This document shows positions 37,117 through 50,300 of a stretch of 64,000 bases of DNA, piece by piece (the first letter of the stretch is position 1; each line of letters starts with the position of its first letter). Both the position numbers and the translations under genes were made by a program. Under the pieces are notes generated by a model. That model ran no database searches and was not told where the DNA came from. It saw only the letters and a list, made by a program, of their open reading frames with translations. This DNA is from Dioscorea cayenensis subsp. rotundata (lineage: Eukaryota > Streptophyta > Magnoliopsida > Dioscoreales > Dioscoreaceae): positions 15,483,808 through 15,547,807 of the forward strand of contig NC_052478.1 of the NCBI RefSeq assembly GCF_009730915.1. Direction: 5' to 3'.

Positions 37117-37550
37117 AAAGCCTAGAAGTCTAGAGCCATAAGTAGGGCATGATAAAATAAAATAAAATTTAAATAAAAATAGATAGAATAGAAGTACGGT
37201 GACAATTTCTTCTAGACTTAGGAGTAAAGAAAACATAGGCACATCAATCTTCAATTATTAGGTTTCTCTTTTTCATCACTTTTTATTTTTGCATTTTGGG
37301 CTAAATAAATCACATATGAAAAGATTAAACTTGTATATGAGATGTTGGGTATTTCTAATTTTGGGGATGTTTCATGTTTCTCATCTTTGTTCTTTTTTAT
37401 CTTAAAGTTTGTAATGATCTAGAGAAAAGAGATCATACTTGCATTGTAGTAGTTCTATCACAATTAAATATGATAAAATTAAATATGCTTGTTGAATTTT
37501 TGTATCAATCAATAGTAATATTATTTTTATAATTTTTTTTCTTGTTGTAG

Positions 37551-38087
37551 GATTAACTAAATATGGCTTAGAAAAAATATATAATTTGGCAGTATGTTGA
37601 AGAATTGGATGGTTGTTTAAGTACATGTTTTGTTTCTATGATTTTTCCAGGGATGCTCCAAAAATCAATTCTCATTTAGCTGGGATATAAGGACATCACA
37701 TTGAGATATTTCATAAATTTTCTGAAGGCTTGCAAGCTAGAGCCTATTTGGTGGTTGGAGGAATTCCTAGTAAATAAAAGAAGAGCACCATTGATTCAAG
37801 TAATAATATGAATGGTGCAACTAATTTACCTCTTGCATTTAACTATTCAAAAGTTTTGCAGCCATAGCTACTATTTTCAAGAAAAAAATAAAGATAATAC
37901 ATGATCATTTATTCGGAATGGTTTTTGTAGTGAATAATATTCCTTTTATTATTGTGCAAACACCATCTTTCCTTAAATTTGTGCGAGCTTTTTGAGAACA
38001 TGGTGTTGGATATAAAGTGCCATGCTATTCATGTCTTCACCTAAATTATGTCTAGAAAGTAGAATTAATACAGGTGAGTATGTAAAG
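37551..38087 (+). pseudogene. hAT transposase relic, segment 1
   Basis: Upstream part of a plant hAT transposase. 37560-37690 is a decayed BED zinc-finger-like region (IWQYVEELDG, then NSHLAGI), and 37915-38087 matches the segment before the catalytic domain (PSFLKF, EHGVGYKVPCY in a frame with stops). It stops at 38087 where the copia element inserted and continues at 43198. Many stops; recognised mainly from order and from segments 2 and 3. Confidence 0.65.
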
Positions 38088-38632
38088 TGTTGGTGCTGAG
38101 GTGGTGTCGTGATTGAAGCCTGGTGCAGCGCGTTTGTCATCCAAGTCGTGGGAAGCATGGTGGATCTCTGAACTGGAGCATGACGGCGGCATGGATCGAG
38201 GATACGCATCATGGAGTGAAGGAAAGGCTGGGCATGGTTGCTCAGGAGAACCGAGAAGACTTTTCTTTTGAATTTTTGACTATCTTTTTATATAGTATCT
38301 GTGTTAAGGTTGCTGGCCAATCAGGTTTAACTTAATCAATGATGCTGGCCAATCAGGTGAAACTTAATGGACTAAGATAGCCAATCAGCTTGTTAGTTGT
38401 GTTATAACATTTCAACTTACTATTGATTATTAATAGTATGAAGACTAATAGCTCATTGGTTGGATGAGCAAGTATTATTCATTCTTTCTCTCTTGACTTG
38501 TGTTGACTGAGAACCAGAGCTTGTTCTTCTCGTCTTCTTGACAGGTGCTTCTTTTAAATCTTCTCTTCACCTACGTCTTTCTCTTTAGCAGAGTACGAAG
38601 ATGGAGGCTTGCCGACGTCGCAATCCTCAACA
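38088..38632 (+). repeat. 5' LTR of copia element
   Basis: 545 bp, TGTTGGTGCTGAGG...ATCCTCAACA. Contains a near-duplicate 'gctggccaatcaggt' pair (38312, 38345) and a TATA-like TTTATATAG near 38286. Confidence 0.95.
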
Positions 38633-38635
38633 AGG

Positions 38636-38647
38636 TGGTATCAGAGC
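38636..38647 (+). other. Primer-binding site, initiator-Met tRNA
   Basis: TGGTATCAGAGC, the standard plant copia primer site, three bases after the LTR end. Confidence 0.95.
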
Positions 38648-38693
38648 TTCAGGGTGGTCGTGACGAGTAAAGCCCCCGTAAGTCTCATGCAGC

Positions 38694-41600
38694 ACTGCAT
38701 CCCAGTCTTCAAGGGTGAAGATATGGGAGATGGAGCTTGAGAATGAAAACGGTTTTTCAGTCGTAGGAGCTCTGTGATTTGGTTGAGAATGGAATGCCGA
38801 AAAGAGAGGATGAAGCAAAGGAGAAAGAGAGCAAGAAGAAGGATGCAAAAGCAAGGTATCTCATTCAACAGGCGGTAGATGGGCTGGTCCTTGACAGGAT
38901 AGTAGAGGCAGAAACGGCTCATGATGCGTGGGAAATAATTAAGAAGCAATCTCAAGGTTCCTCAATGATGGTGGCCGTAAGGAAGCAAGCTCTTCGGCAA
39001 AGTTTCGAGACCTTGCAGATGGAGGATGGTGAAAGCATTCAGAGCTATTAGGCACGGGTTGTCACAATAGTGAACCAAGTGAGAGGTCTTGGGCACAAGC
39101 TCTCGGAGGCAGAGGTAGTGTCCAAGGTCTTGCGAAGCCTGGCGCCGAAGTTCGATTTTGTGGCCGTGGCAATGGAGGAGTTCAGAGATCTGTCAACACC
39201 CACCCTTGACGAGCTTTGTGGGTCATTCCAAGCTCATGAGTTCAGGGTTAATAGATCTGCAGGAAAAGTCAGTGAGAAAGCATTGTATGCGAAGAGTGAT
39301 AGCTCAACACCTCAGTCCAAGGAAAAGGGAAGCTCAAGCACTCCGGGTGGTTGGAGCTCAGCTCGAGGATAAGGAAGAGGCTTCTTCAGAGGTAGAGGAA
39401 GAGGCAGAGGGTCTAGAGGACAAGGGAGTGATTCCAATTCCAAGGCTCATATCCAATGTTTTCACTGTAAAAAGTATGGACATGTGAAGGCTGAGTGCCG
39501 GGAAAGAATTAAGTCCACAGAGAAGGGAGCATCTCTGGTTGCTGAGGAAAATGAGGTCATGAATGTGTTCAAAGCCAGCACTGATGAAGTCCCAGTCTCA
39601 AACTCGGTGTGGTTAGTGGATTCGGAATGTTCGAATCAAATGACGGGCCAGAGAAGCATGTTCACAGGCTTGGATGAATCTCAGAAAATCACAGTTCATC
39701 TTAGTGATGATAAGGAGATGGAGGTGCTTGGAATGGGTACGGTTGCCATTGGCATGAAGGGTAGAGAAGCTAAACAACTCTAGGAAGTCTAGTTGGTCTC
39801 CGGCCTGGCCCATAACTTGCCAAGCGTCGGACAGCTTCTCACCAGGGGATACTCGATAATCTTTCAGAAGAACAAGTGTGTTATTAGTGATGATAACACA
39901 GTAGAAATGATCGTTGAGGTACCAAGAATGAACAATAATATGTTTCCTATTGATCTCAAGGGAGTGGAGAGGCTGAATTTGGCCGTGAGCAAGCATGCAG
40001 TTTTGGAGTTGTGGCATCGAAGGCTCGGTCATCTGAATTACAGGAGTCTTGAGATGCTTGCGTGTGTCGCAAGTGTTGTTGGGCTACCAAGACTATACAA
40101 TGTGACTCAGTGTGAGGAGTGTGCGATGTGTAAGCATGCAAGGAGCTCCTTTCCAACAGTAAAGACTAGAAGAGCCCGATGCTGTCTAGAACTGGTCCAT
40201 ATGGACATCTGTGGTCCAATGAGCGTGCTGTCGCTGGGAGGTATGAACTACTTCTTTCTTCTTGTCGATGACTATAGTAGGAAGTGCTGGGTTTATTTCT
40301 TGAGAAACAAGAGTGTGGCCTTTGATTATTTTAAGAAATTTCATGTTATGGTTGAGAGGGAAACCGGGAAAATTAAAAACACTCAGGAGTGATCGTGGGG
40401 GAGAGTTTACTTCACATTCATTCACTAGATACTGTGAAGAAGCTGGAATTAGGAGGAAACTCTCAGTATCCTATACACCACAACAAAACGGTGTTGTGGA
40501 ACGGAAGAACAGAACCATTGTTGAGATGGCTCAATGTTTGCTCAAAGATGGTGAATTACCAACTGAATTCTAGGCTGAGGCAACATCAACCTCAGTCTAC
40601 TTGATTAACAGGTCTCCTACACAAGCTCTAGAGGGAAGGACTCCATTCGAAATATGGCATGGAGTTAAACTAGATGTGAGTCACCTTAGGGTATTTGGAT
40701 GTATTGTGTATACACTAATTCCCTCACAGAAGCTCAGGAAGTTAGATGAGAAATCAGTGAGGTGTGTGCTGTTGGGATATTGCTCAGATTCTAAGGCCTA
40801 TAGGTTGTATGATCCGTTGAACTCCAAGGTGATTGTGAGTAGGGATGTGATATTTCATAAAAATTCAAGGTGGAAGTGGAATGAAGATAGAGGCAAGTCA
40901 GTGGTGACAATGAGTGAACTTGGTGTAGATGAAGAGATGAACAAGAGCAATGAAATAGATGAGACAATTAACATGAATGGATACTCTTCAAACAGAAGGA
41001 ATGCTGGGAGTGGCTCAAACTAATCAGAGGAATCAAGTGATGAGTCACCACCAAGAAGAACAAGATCATTAGCAGAGGTATATAATTCTTGCTCCTTTTC
41101 TCTTCTTGTGAATGATCCACAGGTGTATCAAGATGCCATAGAACATGAATAGTGGAAAGAGGCCATGGATGCCGAGGTAGCAGCAATTCAAAGCAATGAT
41201 ACTTGGGAATTGATTGAGCTACCGTTTGGGAAGAAGGTTGTGGGACTTAAGTGGGTATACACGACCAAACTTGGTGCGGATGTAGAGATCCAGAAGCACA
41301 AGGCGAGGCTGGTAGCAAAAGGTTATGTCCAACAGCATGGTCTGGATTATGATGATGTCTCCGCACCTATGGCCCGGATTGAAACTGTAAGGATTATGTT
41401 AGCTATCGCTGCTCAAACTTGCCAACATGTGTATCATTTTGATGTTCGATCAGCTTTCTTGAACGGGGAGATCTCAGAGGAAGTCTATATGTCTCAACCT
41501 GAAGGATATGAAATCAGTGGTGATTAACACAAGGTGTATCATCTGAAGAAGGCTCTCTATGGGCTTAAGCAAGCGCCAAGAGCATGGTACAGTAAGATCG

Positions 41601-42640
41601 ACACTCATTTTAAGCAGCATGGTTACATGAAGAATGATACTGAGCATACACTCTATAAGAAGGAAGATGGAGAAGGAAATTATGTTCTGATCAGTATCTT
41701 CGTGGATGATATGGTGTATACCAGTGCATCACAAGGTTTGATCAAGCAATTCAGAAGGAAGATGATGCGTACATTTGACATGTATGATCTAGGTGAATAA
41801 ACTTTTTCTAGGATTTGAGATATTACAATCAAGGGAAGGAATTCTTATCTTACAGAAGAGATACATTGAAGAGCTCCTTTCACAAATGAATATGAAACAT
41901 TGCAAGCATGCTGAGACCCCGATTGGAGTAAATGAGAAGTTCTCAGAAGGAGAGGAGGAGGAACTAGCAGATGGTACATTGTATAGAAGTCTCATTGGCA
42001 AATTACTCTATATTGTGCATTCTAGGCCAGATATATGTTATACTGTTAGCTTCTTATCAAGGTTTATGAGCAGGCCATGTGTAGAGCATCTCAATGCAGC
42101 GAGGAGGGTCTTGAAGTATCTTACAGGAACTCAGTCGCTTGGCTTAGTCTATTTTAATGAAAACAGTGGAATTCTTGAGGGGTTTACAAATAGCGATTAG
42201 GGAGGTTCTCTTTGTGACAGGAAGAGCACCTCAGGAGTATTGTGCAGGATTGGAACATGTTCAATTACCTGGTCCTCGAAGAAGGAGGACGTTGTGGCTC
42301 TCTCATCAACTGAGGCCGAGTACATTGCGGCTACCTCATCAGCATGTCAATTGGTTTGGCTGAGAAGGATACTAGGAGATTGTGGAAGGATGATTGAAGG
42401 GTCCTCTGTGTTATGGTGTGATAATCAGTCAGCTATAGCTGTTACGAAGAATCCAGCGTATCATGGGCGAACCAAACACATAGATGTTAGGTTCCACTTC
42501 ATTCGCAGTCTTATGACAGACGGGTCGATCACACTTTAGCATTGCAACACAGGGGATCAACTGGCTGATATTCTAACCAAGCCATTACCCTCAGTGAAGC
42601 ACAGAAGGTTGCGAGCTCAACTGAGAATCATAGAGCTTCA
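38694..42640 (+). pseudogene. Copia gag-pol relic
   Basis: Gag from about 38694 (HCIPVFKGED; AREDEA region; zinc knuckle CFHCKKYGHVKAEC at 39461-39500). Protease at 39600-39640 reads WLVDSECSNQMTG, with Glu where the family has Gly in the D-S/T-G active site. Integrase: GAG-pre-integrase HRRLGHLNYRSLE (40018), catalytic MDICGP (40203), RSDRGGEF (40387) and NGVVERKNRT (40490). RT: WELIELPFGKKVVGLKWVY (41206), DVRSAFLNGE (41441), FVDDM (41699). RNase H: KYLTGTQSLGLVY, ALSSTEAEY (42297), ADILTKPLPS (42568). Stops at about 39049, 39370, 39781, 39787, 40571, 41021, 41150, 41525, 42198 and 42537; frameshifts near 38730, 40375 and 41795. Confidence 0.95.
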
Positions 42641-42652
42641 ATTAAGGGAGGG
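42641..42652 (+). other. Polypurine tract
   Basis: AAGGGAGGG immediately before the 3' LTR, priming plus-strand synthesis in retroelements. Confidence 0.85.
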
Positions 42653-43197
42653 TGTTGGTGCTTAGGTGGTGCCGTGATTGAAGCCTGGTGCAGCGCATTC
42701 GTCATCCAAGTCGTGGGAAGCATGGTGGATCTCTGAACTGGAGCATGACGGCAGCATGGATCTAGGATACGCATTATGGAGTGAAGGAAAGGCTGGGCAT
42801 GGTTGCTCAGGAGAACCGAGAAGACTTTTCTTTTGAATTTTTGACTATCTTTTTATATAGTATCTGTGTTAAGGTTGCTGGCCAATCAGGTTTAACTTAA
42901 TCAATGATGCTGGCCAATCAGGTGAATCTTAATGGACTAAGATAGCCAATCAGCTTGTTAGTTGTGTTATAACATTACAACTTACTTTTGATTATTAATA
43001 GTATGAAGACTAATAGCTCATTGGTTGGATGAGCAAGTATTATTCATTCTTTCTCTCTTGACTTGTGTTGACTGAGAACCAGAGCTTGTTCTTCTCGTCT
43101 TCTTTATAGGTGCTTCTTTTAAATCTTCTCTTCACCTACATCTTTCTCTTCAGCAGGGCACGAAGACGGAGGCTTGCCGGCATCGAGATCCTCAACA
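42653..43197 (+). repeat. 3' LTR of copia element
   Basis: 545 bp, TGTTGGTGCTTAGG...ATCCTCAACA; same length as the 5' LTR with about 21 substitutions and no indels by eye. Confidence 0.95.
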
Positions 43198-44536
43198 AGG
43201 AAGGTGAAAACATTGTGGAGTACAACTGGTATCACTTTAATGCTTGATATATGGTCCGATATGAAACAATGGTCATTTTTTAATACCATTGCTTATTCTC
43301 CTATTGGTGCTGTCTTGATGAACTCGTTTGGTATATCTTTGGAAAAAAAGACGGGCTTATATTTGAAGAACATATTATCTTCGGTACTTGAGAATAACTG
43401 CCAAAAAATTGGTGTTCAGTTTATTATTGATAATGCTTCAAATTTCGAGTTTGCTTGTAAAAAGATACTTGGCAAGTACCCAACATGTATAAAATAAGGT
43501 GTGCTACTGATGGAATTCAATTGCTGCTAAGTGTATCCATAAAGAGGTTATTTAGATTCAAAATATTAGAAATTGTGCTAGATATATTGTTTCATATATG
43601 TATAGTCATACTATTGTTTTGTTACATATGTGGCAATTTACTAAAAATAAAGAACTGAAGCACTACTGTACTTCAAGTTTTGTACACAGTTGTTATGCTT
43701 CAGTCTATTTTTGATGTAGAAAATGAATTGTGTTTATCGGTGGAATTTCCTGAATGGTTAAGATTAGACTATAACAAGAAGGATACAACTAAGAAAATCA
43801 CTAGCATTATCCAGAATTCTATTTTGTGGAAAGAAGGATCTGAAGTGCTGCAAGTTTTAGAACCTTTAGTTTGTGTGCTTTGATTGGTTGATAGTGATGG
43901 GTCCACTGCGGATACTTCTATGGAGCAATGGAAAGTGCTAAGGAAGCTATAAAAAATTATTCTGTTGATAATCAAACAAAGAATTCAAAAATATGGGAAT
44001 TATTTGAGTAGTGGAGGAGCACAAATATTAAACATTCTTTTCATGATGTTGCAACTTCTCTAAATTTTGTTAATATGACTAGTGATGATTTTAGAGAATC
44101 TGGTGAGATGAAGGATGGTATCAATGTAATATTTTTTATTTTTGCTTTACTAATTTTTAAAACTAGTAGCTCTATTATTTAAAAATTGTAGAGGAATCAA
44201 TTTGATGTTCCAACATCTTGTGGCTCAAGAAGAAAAACATGAGTTCATTTTACAAGTTCAGTTGTATCAAGCTACACCAACTAACTTGTTCACAACTACA
44301 ACATTAACATTGTTGAAAACATCTCATCCTCATGAGTCAAAGCTGGGAACGTATATTGAAATATTTATTATTTTTTAAAATAAATTTTAAATCTCTTTAC
44401 TATGCTATTTTAGGTGTGTGGTGGGATTATTGTGGGGATCCACTCCCTATATTTAAAAAGTATGCAATTCGAATTTCAAGCGAGCCATGTAGGCTTTCTC
44501 CATGTGGGCAAAAATGGAGTGCATTTGAAGCTGTAC
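43198..44536 (+). pseudogene. hAT transposase relic, segment 2
   Basis: Central and C-terminal catalytic region. 43210-43494 reads TLWSTTGITLMLDIWSDMKQ, then VQFIIDNASNFEFACKKILG, the RNase-H-like hAT core. 43800-43900 (WKEGSEVLQVLEPLVCVL, then DSDGSTADTSMEQ) is the insertion-domain end. 44415-44536 gives GVWWDYCGDPLPIFKKYAIR and SSEPCRLSPCGQKWSAFEAV, the hAT dimerisation domain, where it is cut by the CACTA element. Frames shift several times. Confidence 0.87.
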
Positions 44537-44960
44537 CACTACAAGAAAAATTACTGTTTAGAATTAGTATTTTCTGTTTCTAATCCGTTGCTAAAGTGAA
44601 TTAGCAACGGATTAGAAACGGAATTTATCTGTTTCGAATACCCTTGTTTCTAATTTAAATAGAAATTGGAAAATATTCTGTTTCTAAATTTAGAAACGGA
44701 TTGGAAACGGAAAGCATTATATTTCTAATTTTTGAAAAATTAAAACAGAATAAGATGTGTTTCTAATCCGTTCTAAGTTACAAAAATAGAAACGGATTCC
44801 AAACGGAATATTTTCTGTTTTATTTTTGGTCCCCTATTAGAAACAATAGTTTTTTTGTTCCTAATCCATTCCTAATTTTTTTTAAAATGAAAAAACAATA
44901 TTCAAACAAATAAAGCCGTTTCTAATCCGTTTCTAACATTTAAGTCAATAAAATAAAATA
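44537..44960. repeat. CACTA left terminus and subterminal repeats
   Basis: Terminal inverted repeat followed by about ten copies, in both orientations, of a motif around GTTTCTAATCCGTTTC / GAAACGGATTAGAAAC. These are the expected binding sites of the Ptta/TnpA-like protein. Confidence 0.88.
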
Positions 44961-45129
44961 AAAATTATATCCCTAATTTTTTTTAAAAACCTGCTACATA
45001 AATTTTTTACCTAGAACACCAACAAATAAGATAAACTCATCAATTCATACAAAAAGAAATATTTAAGTATATATGTTCAACACAAAATAATACGTATACG
45101 ACAAATACAACTATAAGTCAACATCATGA

Positions 45130-47212
45130 TCGTCAATAACTGGTTGTGAGTCCTGTGTGGTAAACTGCGTCTGTTGAGAAATCCTCCTATCAAAACTCAT
45201 TATCATGTCCTTCATTTGACCCATCATCTCCGCACGATATTGGTCCCTCCTCTTTCATTTCAAGCAAACTTTGTTGAAGCTCCTTGTTATTATCTTGTAC
45301 TTGGCCAAGCGTCTGTTAAAGCCTCTCCTAACGATCTTGGACGTGGTCAAGTGTTTGTTGAAGCCTCTCCTCACGATCTTGGACTTGACTAAGAGTTTGA
45401 CGCAAATCTCTAACCTCAGCATGTAGTGCCTCAGATGATGAACCTATGGACAAACTCGAAGATGAATGTGGATAAAAGATACACCCCTGGGACCCTATTC
45501 CATAAACCTAACTTTTCTTTCCTCCCCCAACAGCCTCATAGTACAAAGCTATTTCATCCACAATAGGAAGCTCGTCATGCCCTTCTTGCGTTTGAGATGC
45601 TTGCTCCACAAGCTCCAGATAGCGATCCTACATCAATTAACTCAACTCATTAAATATTATTCTTAAACCAACCAAATATAAACTCACAATAACATTGTAG
45701 AGAAAGTCTATAATTAAAAACCGCACAAAAAATTGTTCCGCTTACCTTAATAGATTGAGCACGTGCATCAACAAGCATGGAGGTACCCTTCTTTGTATGA
45801 GTTACTTCAAAGGGCGAGGATCGCGTCCAAGCCTCGATCGCTAGAATAATACAACAAATTGAATTTTGTTAAAATTAGCACTAAACAAATTCTTTATAAA
45901 TTAAAAGCACATTTATATAAATATTAAACAAATTACCAATCTATCCGCATAGGAAGCATGAGAAATGGAACCTCCTGTGTGTCGGGATATACCAGATCCA
46001 GGTCTTGCAATCTCAGTGAGTCAGTTTGCGATAGCTTTCTTACACCGAGTTTTAAATTCCGGGGAATTCCATGCCTCGGTCCATGTCTTCCATGCAGAGT
46101 CAGACACATGCATTGATTTTTCTTTCCCCTTTCTCAAAATACACATCAATGCTCTATACCGTTCCGCAGCTTTACGTTGCCATGCCATCTTAATAGCAGA
46201 TAACATTGATTCATCCCACACAAATAAACAAAATACATATTATATATAATTATTGATTTAAAAATACTAACCAATGTATTATATTAAACTACTAATGTTT
46301 TGCTAATTATAATTATAGTAAAATACTAACAATAAGATCTTAATTATGGAAAATGACACTATATAATTAATAATTCAATAAAATTTACTTCCACAAGCAA
46401 CATCAATTACGTGATTTGCCAACATTAAAACAATCATGATAATGATATTCAAATTCACTAAGAATTACCAATTTAAGTACTAACTAAGCAATATTATTTG
46501 AATGATGTAGATGACATAATACTTATGCACAAATAATCTCTAGGTTTGCGAGGATAAATTAACGTTATAATTTATTTATCCTCACAAACAACATCAATTA
46601 TTTATTTTTACCAACATGTCAAGGATTTACAAATTCAATAAATATTACAAATATAAGCAAAAAAATTTATTTTAAATATTATATTAATCTACCTGAAATT
46701 CATTCCAATAGAAGTTTTTTGTCTCCTTAGAGATATTCTTCCAACTGTATCCATTCTCATCCATTCTTTCCTTAAAGATGAATGTAATTTTTCGAGCACA
46801 GACATATGAGGGATGCAACCTACAAATATACAAAGATAATGAATAAATTAAATACCTCATCATTACCAATTGTACATAAAAATATAGCAATTTTTTACAT
46901 TCCATTAACTAGCTTTATGCGTGGTCTTCTTGACTCATCAATAGTAAGGGGCAAGCAATCCATGGATGATGTCGGGGTATCTCTAGCATGCATAGTAGGC
47001 TCGCCATTAGGGGTAACCCCTCCACTAGCACAAGGAGTAGAAGCAGAAGATGATGATGATCCCGCACAAGCATTAGCAACAAATGGAGGTAATGGTTGTG
47101 ACAATACATTCGGTGCAGAAGTAACTTGAGCTGGAGCATCAAGTGCTATCGAATGTAAACTATCGGATGAACCTCTGTAACTTGAACCTCCTTTACAACC
47201 CTTCCCTCTCAT
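45130..47212 (-). pseudogene. Ptta/En/Spm-type CACTA protein gene
   Basis: Second gene of the CACTA element. Starts MRGKGCKGGSSYRGSSDSLH at 47212; serine/alanine-rich leader to 46895. Next exon 46815-46684 includes ENGYSWKNISKETKNFYWNE; 46221-45960 holds MAWQRKAAERYRALM, WKTWTEAWNSPEFKTRCKKA and the family hallmark GSGISRHTGGS, followed by the exon 45845-45745 (KKGTSMLVDARAQ). 45430-45280 encodes a probable coiled coil with heptad-like repeats REERLQQTLDHVQDR and QTLGQVQDNNKELQQSL. In En/Spm this class of protein binds the subterminal repeats. Introns separate the pieces; at least one stop interrupts the coiled coil. Exon ends are estimates. Confidence 0.8.
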
Positions 47213-47286
47213 TTTGCTTGAACAGGTACTGTTATATAAGAAAAATATACAAATACATATCAGAAGGAACTAAAAAGCAACGTATG

Positions 47287-47313
47287 CTATTATTATTATT
47301 ATTATTATTATTC
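47287..47313. repeat. (ATT)n microsatellite
   Basis: Uninterrupted ATT/TAT repeats, about 8 units, between the two CACTA genes. Confidence 0.9.
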
Positions 47314-47360
47314 ATTTCATATTATTCGTTTAATTAATTTTAGGAGTTTTATAAAATATA

Positions 47361-50300
47361 TTACCTTAATTTATTCACTACCACTCTCAATTTCATCAAA
47401 CTCATCATCTTCATCATTGCTTCTGATTCAAATATAGGATTACCGTCAACCTTAACGACTTCATCATCAATTTCAATCAATTCTCCACTTGGATCATTTA
47501 GAGATTGTTCTTCATCATCAACATTGATTTGTATAGATGAAACTTCCATTTTATTTTGCTGAAAAGGTTCTTCACATGTTGTCGATGTCTTCAGTTGAAC
47601 TTGTTTAGGAAGCTCTACAACATATCTAGCTTTTACTTTGAACACTGCTCACCAGTCGGCCTTGTCGCATTTTAAACTAGGACATGTTGCATAATTAATT
47701 TGAATTGCTTGAGAGGCAAGAACAAATGGTTCATATTTGTTGAAGAACCGCTTATGATTGATATCCACGAGTTTATATTGTTGATGACATTTGGTACCCA
47801 CTTTCGGTGTTGGATCAAACCAATCACATTTAAACAAGATTGTTCGCTTAATTGGTAATCCCGGGTACTCCAAGCATAAAACCTCAACTAATTGGCCATA
47901 GTAGTCATTTTCATCTATAGTATAATTCGTGCCCTTTACATATACACCATTATTTATTGTTGCAGTATTTGAGCAATGAATTTTTGTGTGAAATTTGTAG
48001 CCATTTACAATGCATCCATTATAAGACTTATAGCTCCTTAATGGACCTTTTGATAAGTCCTTCAAGAATTGGTTGGAAATGCCTTTGCAAGGATCATGAG
48101 CAAACTGGTGAAACCATGCTGCAAATTCATGTTCTATTTTTTATCAACATGTCTATCATCAATGTGCTGATTCTCCGCAATTAACTCATCAACAAAGATC
48201 CTGATACATTGGAATAGAACCTTATATTAGTTTATAGGCAGATGTGAAGTGCATAATCTTCTTAATAATAAAAAAAGTAGTCATACTTGGTGAATGGTTG
48301 CACTTCTAAACAATTTAATAAGTTGTACATTTGTGCTGCTGCATATTCATCTTTAGTAAGAAATTTAATTTTCCCTTTTCCCGATGTTCTACCGGGACGT
48401 ATGAAAATTGATAAGTTGCCAAAATGTTCTTTTGCATCTTCTCCGCCATCATCATTACGGGGTATCTTACGATGTCTTGTCCTTACATGTGGTTCAAAAT
48501 AATGTGCGCAAAATAATGTTGCTTCCTCAACTAAGTAGGCGTTACATATGGAGCCTTCAACTCTTGCTTTATTTCTCACATTCATTATCAGTTTTCTGAG
48601 ATATCTACAATTTATATATATATATATTTAATGAGTCAATTGATATGATTCAAGTAGAGAGTGCACAACAACAATTTAAAGGTTTTACCTCTCAAATGGA
48701 TACATCCATCGATATTGTACTGGAACCGCAATCCATGCTTCATAAGCCAAATGCACCAGAAGATGTTCCATTGAATCAAAAAAGCTTGGGGGAAATATAC
48801 GCTCTAATTTGCAAATAATTAGAGGAATTTCTTCATTAAGCCTTAACATGTTTTCTTCGTGGAGTACAGTCAAAGTGAGCTCTCTAAAAAAATTACTCAT
48901 TTCTGTTAATTCCTGCCAAATATTTGATGGAAGCAATTCCCGAAATGCTATTGGGAATAATCTCTGCATAAAGACATGACAATCATGACTTTTCATACGA
49001 AAAAGCTTTAGCTTTCGCATATCAACACATCGGCCTATATTCAACACATATCCATCTGTGAATTTAAGATTGCGAAGCCATTCACAAAGCACAATTTTTG
49101 ATTGCCTATCAAGAGTGTAGCATGCTTTCGGATATTTTCCGGTAGCATCATCTTTTTCTAAGGCATGTCGACAACAGAATTCCTTCAAATCTTCCCTAGA
49201 TTTAGTATTATCTTTACTCCTCCTTTCCACATTCATAACAGTGTTGAATATATTATCAAACACATTTTTGTCAATATGCATAACATCAAGATTGTGTCGA
49301 ATAAGATTTGTCTGCCAATAAGGTAACTCCCAAAAAATGCTCCGTTTTCTCCAACCAATAATCCTAGCAATGCGGCTATTAATCTTACGTGCACCAGAAT
49401 CTACAACACTCTTCAAGCGCAAATCTTCTATTTCTTTCAAGATCTCATCACTAGATGGAATAGTTGGAGCTGTCTTTGTTACTGTTCTATTTTTCAGGAA
49501 AACTGTTATGTTTTTTCTGAATGGATGATTATGAGGTAAGAACTTACGGTGATTATCAAACCAAGATTGTTTCCCATCTTTTGTTAGAGTGAATGCATCT
49601 GATTCTTGTTTGCAATACGGACAAGCAGTCCTACGCGTAGTGCTCCACCCAGACAACATTAAATATGCTGAAAAATCACTTATGGTCCACATAAGAGCAA
49701 CACGCATCTGAAAATTATTTTTCTTTGATGTATCATAAGTCTAAACACCAACTTCCCACAAATGCTTCAATTCTACAATTAGGGGTTGCAAATACACATC
49801 CAACATATCCTTCGGATTTCTAGAGCCAGGAACTATTATAGTCAAAAACATATACTCCTCTTTCATACATATAGAAAAGGGTAAATTGTATGGAGTGAGT
49901 ATTACTGGCCAAGAAGAATATTGTTGACCTGACTGCCCAAAAGGTTGAAATCCATCAATACACAATCCCAATCTTACATTTCGATTTTCTGATGCAAATG
50001 AAGGATGGGTACTATTGAAATGCTTCCATGCAGGGCTATCAGAACAATGACGCATAACCCCTTCTTTTAGCTCATGTTCTGCATGCCATCTCATTTCTTT
50101 TGCTGTCACATTTGATGAATACAATCTTTGTAGCCTTGGGTTAAAGGAAAGTTGTACATCTTCTTGTATAGGATATTTTTTTTATTTTTAGATGAACCAA
50201 CTCTTTGCTGCTTATATCTAGGAAACTCACAAAGTTTGCAACTTATCAATTCACGGTCTTCTCCCTAGTATATCATGCACCCATTAGGACAACAATGAAT

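Larger units (their letters stand above)
38088..43197 (+). mobile_element. Ty1/copia retrotransposon
   Basis: Complete-length element: two 545-bp LTRs, initiator-Met primer site, gag-pol, polypurine tract. By eye the LTRs differ at about 21 positions (about 4 %), so insertion is relatively recent. It splits the hAT transposase relic. Flanking 5-mers (TAAAG left, AGGAA right) do not match, so a target-site duplication cannot be shown. Coding region has multiple stops and frameshifts. Confidence 0.95.

Noticed and set aside
39613..40032. 139-codon minus-strand open frame
   Set aside because: Lies antisense to the copia protease/integrase region; a shadow of coding sequence.
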